Source of the DNA: Tepidicella xavieri
GTDB lineage: Bacteria > Pseudomonadota > Gammaproteobacteria > Burkholderiales > Burkholderiaceae_C
NCBI RefSeq assembly: GCF_004363315.1
Contig: NZ_SNYL01000008.1
Span: forward strand, 62,001 to 126,000
Reading direction: 5' to 3'
DNA length: 64,000 bases
Shown: piece after piece, positions 33,864-45,564 of the stretch
Numbering within the stretch: the first letter of the stretch is position 1
Layout of the letters: every line of letters starts with the position of its first letter
Translations under genes and position numbers: made by a program
Notes under the pieces: model-generated
The model's input: the letters and a program-made list of their open reading frames with translations, nothing else
Databases searched by the model: none
What the model was told of the DNA's origin: nothing

Positions 33864-33981
33864 GCCTGGCGTCGGGGTACGCCAGGCGGTATCCCGTCAT
33901 GCTGAGTGCTAATATTCGCATATCCGGCTCGCTGCGGCGGGCCGCAGCGGGGTGCCCATGTGGGTCGTACCCCGACGCCAG
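33864..33981. repeat. Local hairpin and overlapping 16-bp long-range inverted repeat
   Basis: GCCTGGCG (33864-33871) pairs with CGCCAGGC (33880-33887). Most of this hairpin (33866-33881) is also the exact reverse complement of 33966-33981, a 16-bp match 84 bases away. The two pairings exclude each other. The first arm follows the prpE stop and the second lies 20 bases before the ArsR-family start codon, with the likely promoter between them. It could be an alternative-fold control element or a remnant of an inverted insertion. Confidence 0.55.
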
Positions 33982-34001
33982 CACGGGGGCCAAGCGAATC
34001 T

Positions 34002-34385
34002 ATGCAAGACATCAAGGGTGCAGACGACGGACAGGACAGGGAAGACAACGCCCGCGTGTTCGAGCTGGCGGCCGAACTGTTTGGCATCTTGGCCACGCCC
34101 ATGCGGCTGCGCATCCTGAGCGCCCTGTGCGATCGGGAGAAGTCGGTCTCCGAACTGCTGGCCGAAATCGACACCACCCAGCCCAACCTTTCCCAGCACC
34201 TCAACCTGCTGTACCGCGCGGGCGTGCTGGCCAAGCGCAAGGAAGGCACGCAGGTGATCTATCGCGTGCAAAGCGAGCGCGCGGTGACCCTGTGCCGCAC
34301 GGTCTGCACCCAGATCGCCATCGAAATGGACGAGCCGGCCAGCGTCCCCGCCACCGAACGGCTCTTGCCCCGAGGCAGCAAATAA
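34002..34385 (+). CDS. ArsR/SmtB-family transcriptional regulator
   Basis: The 127-residue protein is a winged-helix dimeric repressor: FGILATPMRLRILSALC, the recognition region TTQPNLSQHLNLLYRAGVL and the wing RKEGTQVIYRV are clear. No ELCVCD metal box is present. Three Cys occur, Cys43 in the helix after the N-terminal segment and Cys98/Cys102 in the last helix. That spacing recalls the dithiol persulfide sensors of the SqrR/BigR type rather than metal sensors. The ATG at 34002 is the first that excludes the promoter-like AT-rich stretch at 33909-33925. Targets are unknown. Confidence 0.85.
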   Translation: MQDIKGADDGQDREDNARVFELAAELFGILATPMRLRILSALCDREKSVSELLAEIDTTQPNLSQHLNLLYRAGVLAKRKEGTQVIYRVQSERAVTLCRTVCTQIAIEMDEPASVPATERLLPRGSK

Positions 34386-34444
34386 GCCCTTCTGCCTGGC
34401 AAGGCTGATTGACCGCTGAGGCCCGCATCGGCCTACAATGGGTC

Positions 34445-34714
34445 ATGCGTTTTTCGACGATTCTCGCGTGCAGGCGAGCGGCCATGTCACTCTTGGGATG
34501 GGGCTTGGCGTTGGGCCTGCTGGCAGGCTGCTCCACGGTGAACATGGGCGTTTCGGTCCCGGTGGGCCGTGGCGCCGGGGTGGGCGTCAGCGTGGGTTCT
34601 GATGGCCGTGTGGGCGTGGGGGTGGGCGTCTCGGTAGGCGCAGGCACGGTCAGTGTCGGCACGTCCGGTCAGTTGCCTGTCAACAAAGACGAAGACACTG
34701 CCGAGAAAAAATAA
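34445..34714 (+). CDS. Small Gly/Val-repeat lipoprotein
   Basis: The 89-residue product has a signal peptide ending in the lipobox LLAGC (Cys about residue 28), so it should be lipidated and membrane-anchored. The mature part is a run of alternating Gly-Val/Ser-Val dipeptides (VGVGVGVSVGAG) followed by a charged tail (DEDTAEKK). No enzymatic domain is visible. Function is unknown. It lies between the ArsR-type gene and sucA, all on the plus strand. Confidence 0.7.
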   Translation: MRFSTILACRRAAMSLLGWGLALGLLAGCSTVNMGVSVPVGRGAGVGVSVGSDGRVGVGVGVSVGAGTVSVGTSGQLPVNKDEDTAEKK

Positions 34715-34790
34715 ACCTTTCAGGCGGCCGACGCCTTGGTGCATCTGCGCGACACCGGCGCCCTGGCCGCAGGAGACATGCACGATTTCT

Positions 34791-34820
34791 TTGTCAGCCC
34801 TCCGCGATCGGTGGCACAAT
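34791..34820 (+). promoter_or_regulatory. Candidate sigma70 promoter of sucA
   Basis: TTGTCA (34791-34796) and CACAAT (34815-34820) are separated by 18 bases in the 224-base gap before sucA. A short inverted repeat, GTTCCC/GGGAAC (34906-34922), lies just before the ribosome-binding site GGAGG. The boxes are imperfect and untested. Confidence 0.35.
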
Positions 34821-34938
34821 GCGGGCTTGCACAGGTCCTTCCAGTCACTGTCGCATCCGCCAACCGGTTCAGCCGTGTCGCGGAAGGTTTTTCCAACCAG
34901 CTAATGTTCCCTGCAGGGGAACGGAGGTCAGCGAACCC

Positions 34939-37821
<2,883 letters not shown>

Positions 37822-37864
37822 TCCCCCACACACCAAGAACAACGCATTCAAGGACAGTTACATC

Positions 37865-39124
37865 ATGGCTATCGTAGAAGTCAAAGTGCCTCAGTTGTCG
37901 GAATCCGTGGCCGAGGCGACGCTGCTGCAATGGAAGAAGAAAGTCGGCGAGACCGTGGCCGCCGATGAGATCCTGATCGAGATCGAAACCGACAAAGTGG
38001 TGCTCGAAGTGCCGGCGCCGGCCGCTGGCGTGCTGGCCGAGCTGGTGGTGGGCGATGGCGGCACGGTGGTGTCGGATCAATTGATCGCCCGCATCGACAC
38101 CGAAGGCAAGGTGGCAGCGGCACCGTCCGCCGAAGCGGCTGCCCCGGCACCGGCTCCGACGGCCGCAGCGGTGTTGGCCCAGGCCAAGAACATGGGTGCC
38201 GTGGCCATGCCGGCCGCTGCCAAGCTGATGGCCGACAACAACCTGCCGCCTGGCTCCGTGACCGGCACGGGCAAGGATGGCCGCGTCACCAAGGGTGATG
38301 TGCTGGCTGCCGTGGCCTCTGGCGCTGCCAAGCCGGCCGCCGCACCCGTGTCCATCCCCACGGGCGCTCCCACCAAGGTGCTGCCCCAGGTCAGCGCGCC
38401 GGTCGTGGCCCCCGATCTGGCCAACCGGCCCGAGCAGCGCGTGCCGATGAGCCGCCTGCGCGCCCGCGTGGCCGAACGCTTGTTGCAGTCTCAGGCCACC
38501 AACGCCATCCTGACCACCTTCAACGAGGTCAACATGGCCCCGGTGATGGAGATGCGCAAGCGCTTCCAGGAGAAGTTCGAGAAGGAGCACGGCGTCAAGC
38601 TCGGCTTCATGAGCTTCTTCGTGAAGGCTGCGGTGCATGCGCTGAAGAAGTTCCCGATTCTCAACGCCTCGGTGGACGGCAACGACATCGTCTATCACGG
38701 TTACTTCGACATCGGCATCGCCGTGGGCTCGCCCCGCGGTCTGGTGGTGCCCATCCTGCGCAACGCCGACCAGATGAGCTTTGCCGACATCGAGAAGAAA
38801 ATCGCCGAATTTGGTCAGAAAGCCAAAGACGGCAAGCTGGGCATCGAGGAAATGACCGGCGGCACCTTCTCCATCTCCAACGGCGGCGTGTTTGGCTCCA
38901 TGCTCTCGACGCCCATCATCAACCCGCCGCAATCGGCCATCCTGGGCGTGCATGCCACCAAGGAGCGCCCTGTGGTGGAGAACGGCCAGATCGTGATTCG
39001 CCCGATCAATTACCTGGCAATGAGCTACGACCACCGCATCATCGACGGCCGTGAAGCCGTGCTGGGCCTGGTGGCCATGAAAGAAGCGCTGGAAGATCCG
39101 GCGCGCCTGCTGTTCAACATCTGA
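37865..39124 (+). CDS. sucB: Dihydrolipoyllysine-residue succinyltransferase (E2)
   Basis: The 419-residue E2 core transfers the succinyl group to CoA. An N-terminal lipoyl domain has the lipoylated Lys in [11 protein letters not shown]. An Ala/Pro-rich linker precedes a peripheral-subunit-binding domain (about 110-150, [11 protein letters not shown]). The C-terminal catalytic domain carries the [13 protein letters not shown] motif with the active-site His. Single-lipoyl architecture is normal for SucB. It lies 43 bases after sucA. Confidence 0.97.
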   Translation: MAIVEVKVPQLSESVAEATLLQWKKKVGETVAADEILIEIETDKVVLEVPAPAAGVLAELVVGDGGTVVSDQLIARIDTEGKVAAAPSAEAAAPAPAPTAAAVLAQAKNMGAVAMPAAAKLMADNNLPPGSVTGTGKDGRVTKGDVLAAVASGAAKPAAAPVSIPTGAPTKVLPQVSAPVVAPDLANRPEQRVPMSRLRARVAERLLQSQATNAILTTFNEVNMAPVMEMRKRFQEKFEKEHGVKLGFMSFFVKAAVHALKKFPILNASVDGNDIVYHGYFDIGIAVGSPRGLVVPILRNADQMSFADIEKKIAEFGQKAKDGKLGIEEMTGGTFSISNGGVFGSMLSTPIINPPQSAILGVHATKERPVVENGQIVIRPINYLAMSYDHRIIDGREAVLGLVAMKEALEDPARLLFNI

Positions 39125-39142
39125 TCCGCAGAAGCGCATCCG

Positions 39143-39166
39143 CCAACGCCCCCTCGGGGGCGTTGG
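39143..39166 (+). repeat. Hairpin between sucB and lpdA
   Basis: CCAACGCCCCC (39143-39153) and GGGGGCGTTGG (39156-39166) are perfect inverted copies with almost no loop. The effective stem is probably ten pairs with a four-base loop. No T-run follows, so it is more likely an intra-operon stability or partial-termination element than a full terminator. Confidence 0.55.
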
Positions 39167-39188
39167 TCCACCGAATCAGGAATTCATC

Positions 39189-40616
39189 ATGTCTCAGACT
39201 TTCGACGTCATCGTCATCGGCGCGGGCCCCGGTGGCTACATCGCGGCCATCCGCGCCGCGCAACTCGGCTTCAAGGTGGCCTGTATCGACGAATGGAAAA
39301 ACGCGGCCGGCGGCCCGGCGCCGGGCGGCACCTGCACCAATGTGGGCTGCATCCCCTCCAAGGCGCTGCTGCAATCGTCCGAGCACTTCGAGCACGCGCA
39401 GCACCATTTTGCCGAGCACGGCATCTCCACCGGGACGGTGAAGATGGACGTGGCCAAGATGATCGCCCGCAAGGATGCGGTGGTCAAGCAGAACAACGAC
39501 GGCATCCTGTACCTGTTCAAGAAGAACAAGGTGAGCTTCTTCCACGGCCGCGGCTCATTCGCGCGCGCCTTCGAGGGGGGCTACGAGATCGCCGTCGCTG
39601 GCGACAAGCCCGAGACGTTGGTGGGCAAGCAGGTCATCGTGGCCACCGGCTCCAACCCGCGTGCGCTGCCTGGGGTGGCGTTCGATGAGGTCCATGTGCT
39701 GTCCAACGATGGCGCGCTGCGCATGGGCGCCGTGCCCAAGAAGCTGGCGGTCATCGGCTCCGGCGTGATCGGCCTGGAAATGGGCTCGGTGTGGCGCCGC
39801 CTCGGCGCGGAGGTGACGATTCTGGAAGGCCTGCCGACCTTCCTCGGCGCCGTGGACGAACAGATTGCCAAGGAGGCCAAGAAGGCCTTCGACAAGCAGG
39901 GCCTCAAGATCGAGCTCGGTGTCAAGGTCGGCGAAGTCAAGACCGGCAAGAAAGGCGTGAGCATCGCTTACACCGACGCCAAGGGCGAAGGCAAGCTCCT
40001 GGAAGCCGACAAGCTGATCGTCTCCATCGGGCGGGTGCCCAACACCAACGGCCTCAATGCCGAAGCGGTGGGCCTGAAGCTGGACGAGCGTGGCGCCATC
40101 GTGGTGGACGACGAATGCCGCACCAACCTTCCCGGCGTGTGGGCGGTGGGCGACGTGGTGCGCGGCCCCATGCTCGCGCACAAGGCCGAGGAAGAGGGCG
40201 TGGCCGTGGCCGAGCGCATCGCGGGTCAGCACGGGCATGTCAACTTCAACACCATCCCCTGGGTCATCTACACCAGCCCGGAAATCGCCTGGGTGGGCCG
40301 CACCGAACAGCAGCTCAAGGCCGATGGCGTGGCGTACAAGGCCGGCACCTTCCCCTTCCTGGCCAATGGCCGGGCACGTGCGCTGGGCGACACCACGGGC
40401 ATGGTCAAGTTTCTGGCCGACGCCAAGACCGATGAAATTCTCGGGGTGCACATCGTCGGCCCGATGGCGTCCGAACTGATTGCCGAGGCCGTGGTGGCCA
40501 TGGAGTTCAAGGCCAGCGCGGAAGACATTGCCCGCATCTGCCACGCCCACCCCAGCTTGAGCGAGGCCACCAAGGAGGCCGCGCTGGCGGTGGACAAGCG
40601 CACGCTCAATTTCTGA
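39189..40616 (+). CDS. lpdA: Dihydrolipoyl dehydrogenase (E3)
   Basis: The 475-residue flavoprotein reoxidises dihydrolipoamide with NAD. It has the FAD motif [19 protein letters not shown] and the redox disulfide in [16 protein letters not shown]. The NAD motif is [19 protein letters not shown] and the C-terminal His-Glu pair sits in [14 protein letters not shown]. It is the third gene of the 2-oxoglutarate dehydrogenase operon and may also serve other 2-oxoacid complexes. Confidence 0.97.
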   Translation: MSQTFDVIVIGAGPGGYIAAIRAAQLGFKVACIDEWKNAAGGPAPGGTCTNVGCIPSKALLQSSEHFEHAQHHFAEHGISTGTVKMDVAKMIARKDAVVKQNNDGILYLFKKNKVSFFHGRGSFARAFEGGYEIAVAGDKPETLVGKQVIVATGSNPRALPGVAFDEVHVLSNDGALRMGAVPKKLAVIGSGVIGLEMGSVWRRLGAEVTILEGLPTFLGAVDEQIAKEAKKAFDKQGLKIELGVKVGEVKTGKKGVSIAYTDAKGEGKLLEADKLIVSIGRVPNTNGLNAEAVGLKLDERGAIVVDDECRTNLPGVWAVGDVVRGPMLAHKAEEEGVAVAERIAGQHGHVNFNTIPWVIYTSPEIAWVGRTEQQLKADGVAYKAGTFPFLANGRARALGDTTGMVKFLADAKTDEILGVHIVGPMASELIAEAVVAMEFKASAEDIARICHAHPSLSEATKEAALAVDKRTLNF

Positions 40617-40640
40617 GCGATCCATCCACGCTGAGCCTCG

Positions 40641-41777
40641 ATGCAGTCCAGCACACCAGGCGCGCGCGTGCCGGTCTTCGGGCCGGTGCGCGCGGCCTAT
40701 GAGTCCGAGCTCAAAGCCCGCGGGTTCAAGAGCGACCCGGCGCAACTGCGCGCCATCGAGGCGCTGGAGCGCTGCGCCGCCGAATGGGCGCACTTCAAGC
40801 AGCGCCGCTCCAATCCCCTGAAAAAGCTCATCAACCGCTTGCCCATTCCACGCGGCGTGTACATGTATGGCGGCGTGGGGCGTGGCAAGAGCTTTCTGAT
40901 GGACTGCTTCTACAACGCCGTGCCCCTGCGACGCAAGACGCGGCTGCACTTTCACGAGTTCATGCGTGAGGTGCATCGCGAACTGGCCGAGTTGCAGGGC
41001 ACGGTCAATCCGCTGGACGAACTGGGCAAGCGCATGGCCAAGCGCTACCGGCTCGTGTGCTTTGACGAATTCCACGTGGCTGACGTGACCGACGCCATGA
41101 TCCTGCACCGGGTGCTGGATGCCATGCGCAAGTATGGCATCGGCATGGTCACGACCAGCAACTTTCACCCCGACGGCCTCTATCCCGACGGCCTGCACCG
41201 CGACCGCATTTTGCCGGCGATCGAGCTGCTCAAGCAGACGATGGAGGTGCTCAATGTGGACAACGGCACCGACTACCGGCGCCGCACGCTGGAGCAGGTC
41301 AAGCTCTATCACACCCCATTGGGGCCAGAAGCCGAAGCCGAGATGGAGGCGACCTTCGAGCGCTTGGCCGAAGCCCACGATGAGACGCCGGTGCTTCACA
41401 TCGAGGCCCGCGAAATCCGGGCCATTCGCCGCGCGGGCGGGGTGGTGTGGTTTGACTTCCGCACGCTCTGCGGTGGCCCGCGCTCGCAAAACGACTATCT
41501 GGAAATTGCCACCCAGTTTCACACGGTGCTGCTGAGCAACGTGCCGCACATGCCGGTGAACATGGCCTCGGAAGCGCGGCGCTTCACCTGGCTGGTGGAC
41601 GTGCTGTACGACCGCCGGGTCAAGCTGATCGTCTCGGCGGCGGTGCCGGCCGAGCAGTTGTACACCGACGGCCCGTTGGCCCACGAGTTCCCGCGCACGG
41701 TCTCGCGGCTCAATGAAATGCAGTCCAAGGAATACCTGGCCCAGCAGCGGCGGGACGTGGACACCTCACTGACCTGA
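40641..41777 (+). CDS. zapE: AFG1-family ATPase ZapE
   Basis: The 378-residue protein has Walker A YGGVGRGKSFLMD, Walker B RLVCFDEFHVAD and a later WFDFRTLCGGPRSQNDYLE segment typical of the AFG1/ZapE family. In Escherichia coli ZapE associates with the Z ring and is needed for division under stress; the mitochondrial homologue is linked to respiratory-complex quality control. It follows lpdA by 24 bases on the same strand, an arrangement seen in related bacteria. Confidence 0.92.
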   Translation: MQSSTPGARVPVFGPVRAAYESELKARGFKSDPAQLRAIEALERCAAEWAHFKQRRSNPLKKLINRLPIPRGVYMYGGVGRGKSFLMDCFYNAVPLRRKTRLHFHEFMREVHRELAELQGTVNPLDELGKRMAKRYRLVCFDEFHVADVTDAMILHRVLDAMRKYGIGMVTTSNFHPDGLYPDGLHRDRILPAIELLKQTMEVLNVDNGTDYRRRTLEQVKLYHTPLGPEAEAEMEATFERLAEAHDETPVLHIEAREIRAIRRAGGVVWFDFRTLCGGPRSQNDYLEIATQFHTVLLSNVPHMPVNMASEARRFTWLVDVLYDRRVKLIVSAAVPAEQLYTDGPLAHEFPRTVSRLNEMQSKEYLAQQRRDVDTSLT

Positions 41778-41800
41778 GCCGGGCGCTGGTCTGGGCCGCG

Positions 41801-42598
41801 TCAGGTGGCCGGCCACAGCGCCGGACGCGGGCGGGCAGGGGCGGGCAGGGGTTCGAGCTTGACCACGATCAGGGCCATGTTGTCGCCGTGGCCTTCGGCG
41901 CGCTGGCGCGCCTTGTCCACCAAAAATTCGCACGCTTGGCGAGGCGGGAACTGGTGGGTGATACGCCCAAGTTCCGACGGGCTGAAATAGTGCCAGATGC
42001 CGTCGCTGCAAGCGATCAGCACATCGCCAGGCTCCAGCGCATCGATGCGGTGCACATCGAGTACCGGGTCGTGATCGGCGCCCAGGCAATGGAGCAGCAG
42101 GTTGTTGCGCGGGTCGATGAGCGCCTGTTCTTCGGTGAGCTGGCCTTTGTCCACCAGGTTTTGCACGAAGGAGTGATCCTTGGTGCGGTGCTGCAGCACC
42201 TCTTGCCGGAAGTGGTAGAGGCGGGAATCCCCCGAGTGGACGAAATGGCATTGGCCATTGGGGTTGATGAGGAACGCCGCCATGGTGCTGTGCGGCTCTT
42301 CTTCGGTGGAGGCGGCGGTCAGCCGGATCACGACATGGGCCTCCTGGCCGACACGCTGCAGAAAGGCGCCGGCGTCATCGGTCAGCGGATCGTAGCGCTC
42401 GAACAGTTGCTGGGCCGTCAGCAGCACCTGATCGGCCGCCTTGCGCCCGCCGCTGCGGCCCCCCATGCCATCGGCCACCACGCCCAGCACGCAGCCCTTG
42501 ACGCGATGATGCCCCGTGAGCAGCAGTTGATCCTGCTGATAAGGCCGATCCCCAGGATCGATACCTGTGGAGGCCACAATGCGAAAACCAGTCGGCAT
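41801..42598 (-). CDS. PP2C-family serine/threonine protein phosphatase
   Basis: From the ATG at 42598 (MPTGFRIVASTG) the product has 265 residues. Metal-binding motifs are in order: an RPYQQDQ segment, VVADGMGGRSGG, a VHSGDSRLY motif, and a late CSDGIWHYF followed by DNMALIVV. These define a Mg/Mn-dependent PP2C phosphatase, Stp/PrpC type. No partner Ser/Thr kinase is in the window. It is convergent with zapE, with 23 bases between stops. Confidence 0.92.
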   Translation of the reverse strand: MPTGFRIVASTGIDPGDRPYQQDQLLLTGHHRVKGCVLGVVADGMGGRSGGRKAADQVLLTAQQLFERYDPLTDDAGAFLQRVGQEAHVVIRLTAASTEEEPHSTMAAFLINPNGQCHFVHSGDSRLYHFRQEVLQHRTKDHSFVQNLVDKGQLTEEQALIDPRNNLLLHCLGADHDPVLDVHRIDALEPGDVLIACSDGIWHYFSPSELGRITHQFPPRQACEFLVDKARQRAEGHGDNMALIVVKLEPLPAPARPRPALWPAT

Positions 42599-42646
42599 GA
42601 AATGGTCAGATAGATACAAAGGCCTGATTTCACATCATACCGGGGA

Positions 42647-43479
42647 ATGCCGAGTGACCGCTTGTCCAACCACCCGCACTGGGCCAACTACCGCGCCCTG
42701 GCCGACTACCTGGGCCCCAGGGTTGTGGGCTGGGAGCGCTCTGCAAAAATCACCCCGGCCTTTGCCAGCACCCAGCGGTGGCTGTTCGGGTTTGACAAAC
42801 AAGGGCTGAACTGGGAGGCGCTCGCCAGGCAGCCGTTTCTGGCGGGCTATCCGCCCGACGTGCAATCCGACATTGCAGCACAATGGGAGAGTGCCAACTT
42901 TGCCTACTGCGCACTCGATCTGGAGCCAGCCCCCACCCTCAAGTTCTATCTGGAATTTCCGGTGCTGGTGGCCACGCAGATGGGCGGGGTGACGCAATGG
43001 GGAGCCCCCGTGCTGTGGTGCCGCGGATACAAGGTGGATGGCCATCGCCTCCGCCACAGCCAGACGGACTACCACCTGCTGCCCGGCAGAAGCGTGGATG
43101 AGGCGCTGCAGTTCATGCCGCAGCGGCATGCCGCCAATGCACTCATGCACCAATTAGCCGATTTTCTGGCCCAGCGGGCGTGGTCAACCCGCCCCGCTAT
43201 CGACATCCTGCAAGTCCTCCATGACTCCCGTTCGCAAGGGCTGGACTTCAGGCTGTATGGGCAAGGCCTGACTCTGTCAGACTGGCTGGGCGAGGTGATC
43301 CAGAAAGCAGCCGTGCCGCAGGGGTGGCTGCATCAACGTCAGGTGGTGGCCGATCTCCAGCGGGTGTGGGGAGCGGCCGAATTGGGGCATGTGTCTATGG
43401 GGTCGATGACCGGGGCGAGCCGTACATGAATCTGTACTGGGCAGCAGACGATGGCGCTCAGATCTGCCGCCTGGCTTGA
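42647..43479 (+). pseudogene. Unknown protein, probably frameshifted near its 3' end
   Basis: I do not recognise this family. The uninterrupted frame (42647-43429) gives 260 residues ending in an unnatural-looking tail after AELGHV. From 43393 a different frame continues with YGVDDRGEPYMNLYWAADDG and stops at 43479, which reads as a natural C-terminus. One deleted base near 43391-43394 would explain it. Either the gene is slightly truncated, the base call is wrong, or ribosomes shift frame. The body has no signal peptide, membrane segment or known motif. It lies beside attL of the integrated element. Confidence 0.5.
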
Positions 43480-43540
43480 TATTCCACAAGAACCGGAGCA
43501 GCCAGTACTGCGGTTTGGTTTTAAAGCCAGTGCCAAGCGT

Positions 43541-43575
43541 GCATAAAAAACACAAAGCCCGCACAGTGGCGGGCT
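43541..43575 (-). terminator. Orphaned terminator of tRNA-Asn
   Basis: On the minus strand AGCCCGC (43575-43569) pairs with GCGGGCT (43562-43556) and is followed by TTGTGTTTTTT. It lies directly beyond the 43590-43636 repeat, which is the original 3' end of tRNA-Asn. Before insertion it would have stood about 15 bases after the tRNA; the element now separates them by 8.7 kb. Confidence 0.8.
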
Positions 43576-43589
43576 CGGTCATTGATGAA

Positions 43590-43636
43590 TTTGGCTCCCC
43601 AACCTGGGCTCGAACCAGGGACCTACGGATTAACAG
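43590..43636. repeat. attL: 47-bp copy of the tRNA-Asn 3' half
   Basis: This segment is identical base for base to 52325-52371. It contains the anticodon-loop-to-CCA part of tRNA-Asn, on the minus strand, without the 5' half. A partial tRNA duplicate of this kind is the standard footprint of integrase-mediated insertion into a tRNA 3' end. Confidence 0.95.
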
Positions 43637-43648
43637 GCCGAGTACAGA

Positions 43649-43674
43649 CACCAACAGGCACCAATATACACCAG
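43649..43674. promoter_or_regulatory. Three helically phased CACCA repeats beside attL (putative integrase arm sites)
   Basis: CACCAA occurs at 43649-43654 and 43659-43664, and CACCAG at 43669-43674, exactly 10 bases apart. They start 13 bases inside the element from the attL core. Tyrosine integrases have arm-type sites of this sort, as short direct repeats on one face of the helix, so this is a reasoned candidate. Confidence 0.55.
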
Positions 43675-43724
43675 CCATAGACGGGTGCAAAGCATGGCCA
43701 GACGTTTGAGCCTCGTCCCCATAA

Positions 43725-43765
43725 AGACAGAGCCCCGGTCAGGCTTTCGCCTGCCGGGGGTGTCT
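43725..43765 (-). terminator. Long hairpin at the left end of the element
   Basis: CCCCGG-T-CAGGC (43733-43744) pairs with GCCTG-CCGGGG (43749-43759) around TTTC, with one bulged base, and outer AGACA/TGTCT (43725-43729, 43761-43765) can extend it. On the minus strand it is followed by TTTATG. It lies 116 bases after the last cargo gene and probably ends the operon transcript. Confidence 0.55.
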
Positions 43766-43846
43766 TCCCATCTCGACTACGAGTGAACGCAGAAACCACG
43801 CTGCGCTTGTTGGGGACTTTCCAGCCTTTCGGCCTTGGGTCACGCC

Positions 43847-43871
43847 GTGGCGCCTGTCACTTCGGCGCCAC
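43847..43871. repeat. 8-bp hairpin just after the last cargo gene
   Basis: GTGGCGCC (43847-43854) and GGCGCCAC (43864-43871) form a perfect stem with a nine-base loop, nine bases past the stop codon at 43881. With the larger hairpin at 43725-43765 it makes a tandem structured end. The remaining sequence from 43480 to 43880 holds the tRNA terminator, attL and phased repeats, and no gene that I can support. Confidence 0.5.
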
Positions 43872-43880
43872 CAGAGCGGC

Positions 43881-44354
43881 TCAATGCTTTTTTACCAGGT
43901 TGATGCGGCAGTTGAGCCCCACCCACTGCGCGAGCTCCACAAAGTCGCGCAGTACCGCCACCCCTTCGTCGGCTCCCAGCCACGGCAGCAAGGCGCGCCG
44001 CTCCTGGGGGCCGATCGACAGCAGATGACGGGTGACGGGATTTTGGGTATTGACGCGAGCCCCGCTCGCCACCAAAGATTCAACTGCGGCTAACACGCCA
44101 TCGAGAAAGCCAGAGGCGCGAGACGCATCGCCCGTGGTTGCAGCGGCTACCAACTCGATCTGCAGTAGCGGCATCAGCTCGCGCTTACCTTGGATCAGCT
44201 CGAGCGCCAGCGAGTAGCCCCGTTGAGCCATCATTACATCCCGTGGGCGTAGCAGCAGTTCCCAGATGGCGGAGTTGCTGGCCTGCGGTTGCTCCGCCTT
44301 GCGGCCGATGAGCCCCTTTGGGACGCGATTGATCCGGCTGGCGGCGGTACTCAT
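43881..44354 (-). CDS. Unknown element-encoded protein
   Basis: The 157-residue protein has no motif I recognise. It is basic at the N-terminus and mostly helical in character, with a long central Leu/Ala-rich helix region (MPLLQIELVAAATTG). There is no signal peptide or membrane segment. Its ATG lies directly after the capsid gene stop with no gap, so it is translationally tied to the capsid protein. That placement makes a head-completion or capsid-associated role conceivable, but only as inference. It is the last gene of the cargo operon. Confidence 0.6.
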   Translation of the reverse strand: MSTAASRINRVPKGLIGRKAEQPQASNSAIWELLLRPRDVMMAQRGYSLALELIQGKRELMPLLQIELVAAATTGDASRASGFLDGVLAAVESLVASGARVNTQNPVTRHLLSIGPQERRALLPWLGADEGVAVLRDFVELAQWVGLNCRINLVKKH

Positions 44355-45491
44355 TCAGGCGGCCAGCAGGTCTTTGAAGGCTGCGAAGGCTCCGACGCGG
44401 ATCGGCGCGATGCCAACGTCAGCACGGGCGATGATGCGCACGCGGCCATCCTTGGCGCCGGTAATGTCGTCGACCAGCAAGTCGATTGCTGCCGGACCCC
44501 AGAAACCGACAGCGATCTCGGCCAGGTCGCCCAGCACCAGCGCAGAACAGACGCCGGAACTGGTGCCCTTGGTCAGGTTGTCCGGGACATTTGGGGTCAC
44601 GCGCACCGGGTAGCCCAGCAGGTCGCGGCCTTCGAAGAGGAACAGGTCGCCGCCTGAAACGCGCTGGGTGGTCCGCAGCTTCTTGGCCAGGGCAGGGCTC
44701 ATCAGGAACGCAGGCGCAGCCATCTGGCCCGCGCGTGTGGCGACAGAGTGCTCGAGGTCCACCAGGTGCCCCCAGGTGGGTGCAGCACCGTTCGCGCCAG
44801 CCTCGAGCACGTCGAGGTCGGCATTGCCCAGCAGGCCCAGCGGTTGGCTCGTGCCGTTGCCGTTGATCGCGGCCAGGTCGATGGCGTGTGCGAGGCGGGT
44901 CACCAGCTCGCGCGACAGCAGCGCGTTGACGTCGACGGCTGCGTCATGCAGCAGGCGGCGCGAGAGTGTGACGGTGACGATCAGGCTTTTCGGCGTGAGG
45001 CGCGACTCGCCAAAGGTCGGCTCACGCTGGGGGGCCGGGTCGCCCTCGGCAATCCACCCATCGGCGGGGTCAAGCGGCGTGGTGGTGGTGATGCCGTAAG
45101 ACGATCCCGTCAGGCCCGAGAGCACGGTAGCGCCGCCGCCAATGACAGCGGAGCTCGGCAGCAGACTTGCGGCGTTTTCGCGGTCCAGGCGCGCCGTGGT
45201 CAGGCTCGACGAATTGCTCGTGGTCAGATCGCGCGTCAGCGCTTTCAGCGGCACCCAGGTGCCACTCGGAACATTGCCGCCGCGCTGACGCAGCGATTCG
45301 GAGAGCTCAGACCAGGCCGAGACCTTGCGCTCATCAAGCGGGCGCAACGGGTGGCGGGTCTTGGACAGCACCAGCTCGCGGAGGTCCAGCTTGGACCCAT
45401 ATCGCTGCAGGGATTGCGCCTGCAAACCGAGCTCGTCGGCGGTCCTGCGCTGCAGCTCGCGCAGCGTCGGGCGGATTGGGGTCGCTTCCAT
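44355..45491 (-). CDS. HK97-fold phage major capsid protein
   Basis: The 378-residue protein shows the segment order of HK97-type capsid proteins. An N-terminal helical region (about 1-100) is followed by WIAEGDPAPQREPTFGESRL, then LTPKSLIVTVTLSRRLLHDAA, a long helix LVTRLAHAIDLAAINGNGT and PLGLLG. The C-terminal segment LLGYPVRVTPNVPDNL precedes a beta-rich end. The ATG at 45491 has an AAGGGA site seven bases upstream. No protease or scaffold gene accompanies it. In the satellite it would build a shell itself or alter the helper's capsid. Confidence 0.85.
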   Translation of the reverse strand: MEATPIRPTLRELQRRTADELGLQAQSLQRYGSKLDLRELVLSKTRHPLRPLDERKVSAWSELSESLRQRGGNVPSGTWVPLKALTRDLTTSNSSSLTTARLDRENAASLLPSSAVIGGGATVLSGLTGSSYGITTTTPLDPADGWIAEGDPAPQREPTFGESRLTPKSLIVTVTLSRRLLHDAAVDVNALLSRELVTRLAHAIDLAAINGNGTSQPLGLLGNADLDVLEAGANGAAPTWGHLVDLEHSVATRAGQMAAPAFLMSPALAKKLRTTQRVSGGDLFLFEGRDLLGYPVRVTPNVPDNLTKGTSSGVCSALVLGDLAEIAVGFWGPAAIDLLVDDITGAKDGRVRIIARADVGIAPIRVGAFAAFKDLLAA

Positions 45492-45564
45492 TCGGGGTCC
45501 CTTCGTGATGTGTTGATGCCACGATTGAACCGACGCGCGCGCGAAGTCCTGACAACAAACCGCT

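Noticed and set aside
43476-43709. Plus-strand ORF covering attL and the tRNA terminator
   Set aside because: It spans a tRNA fragment and a terminator hairpin; not plausible as a gene.
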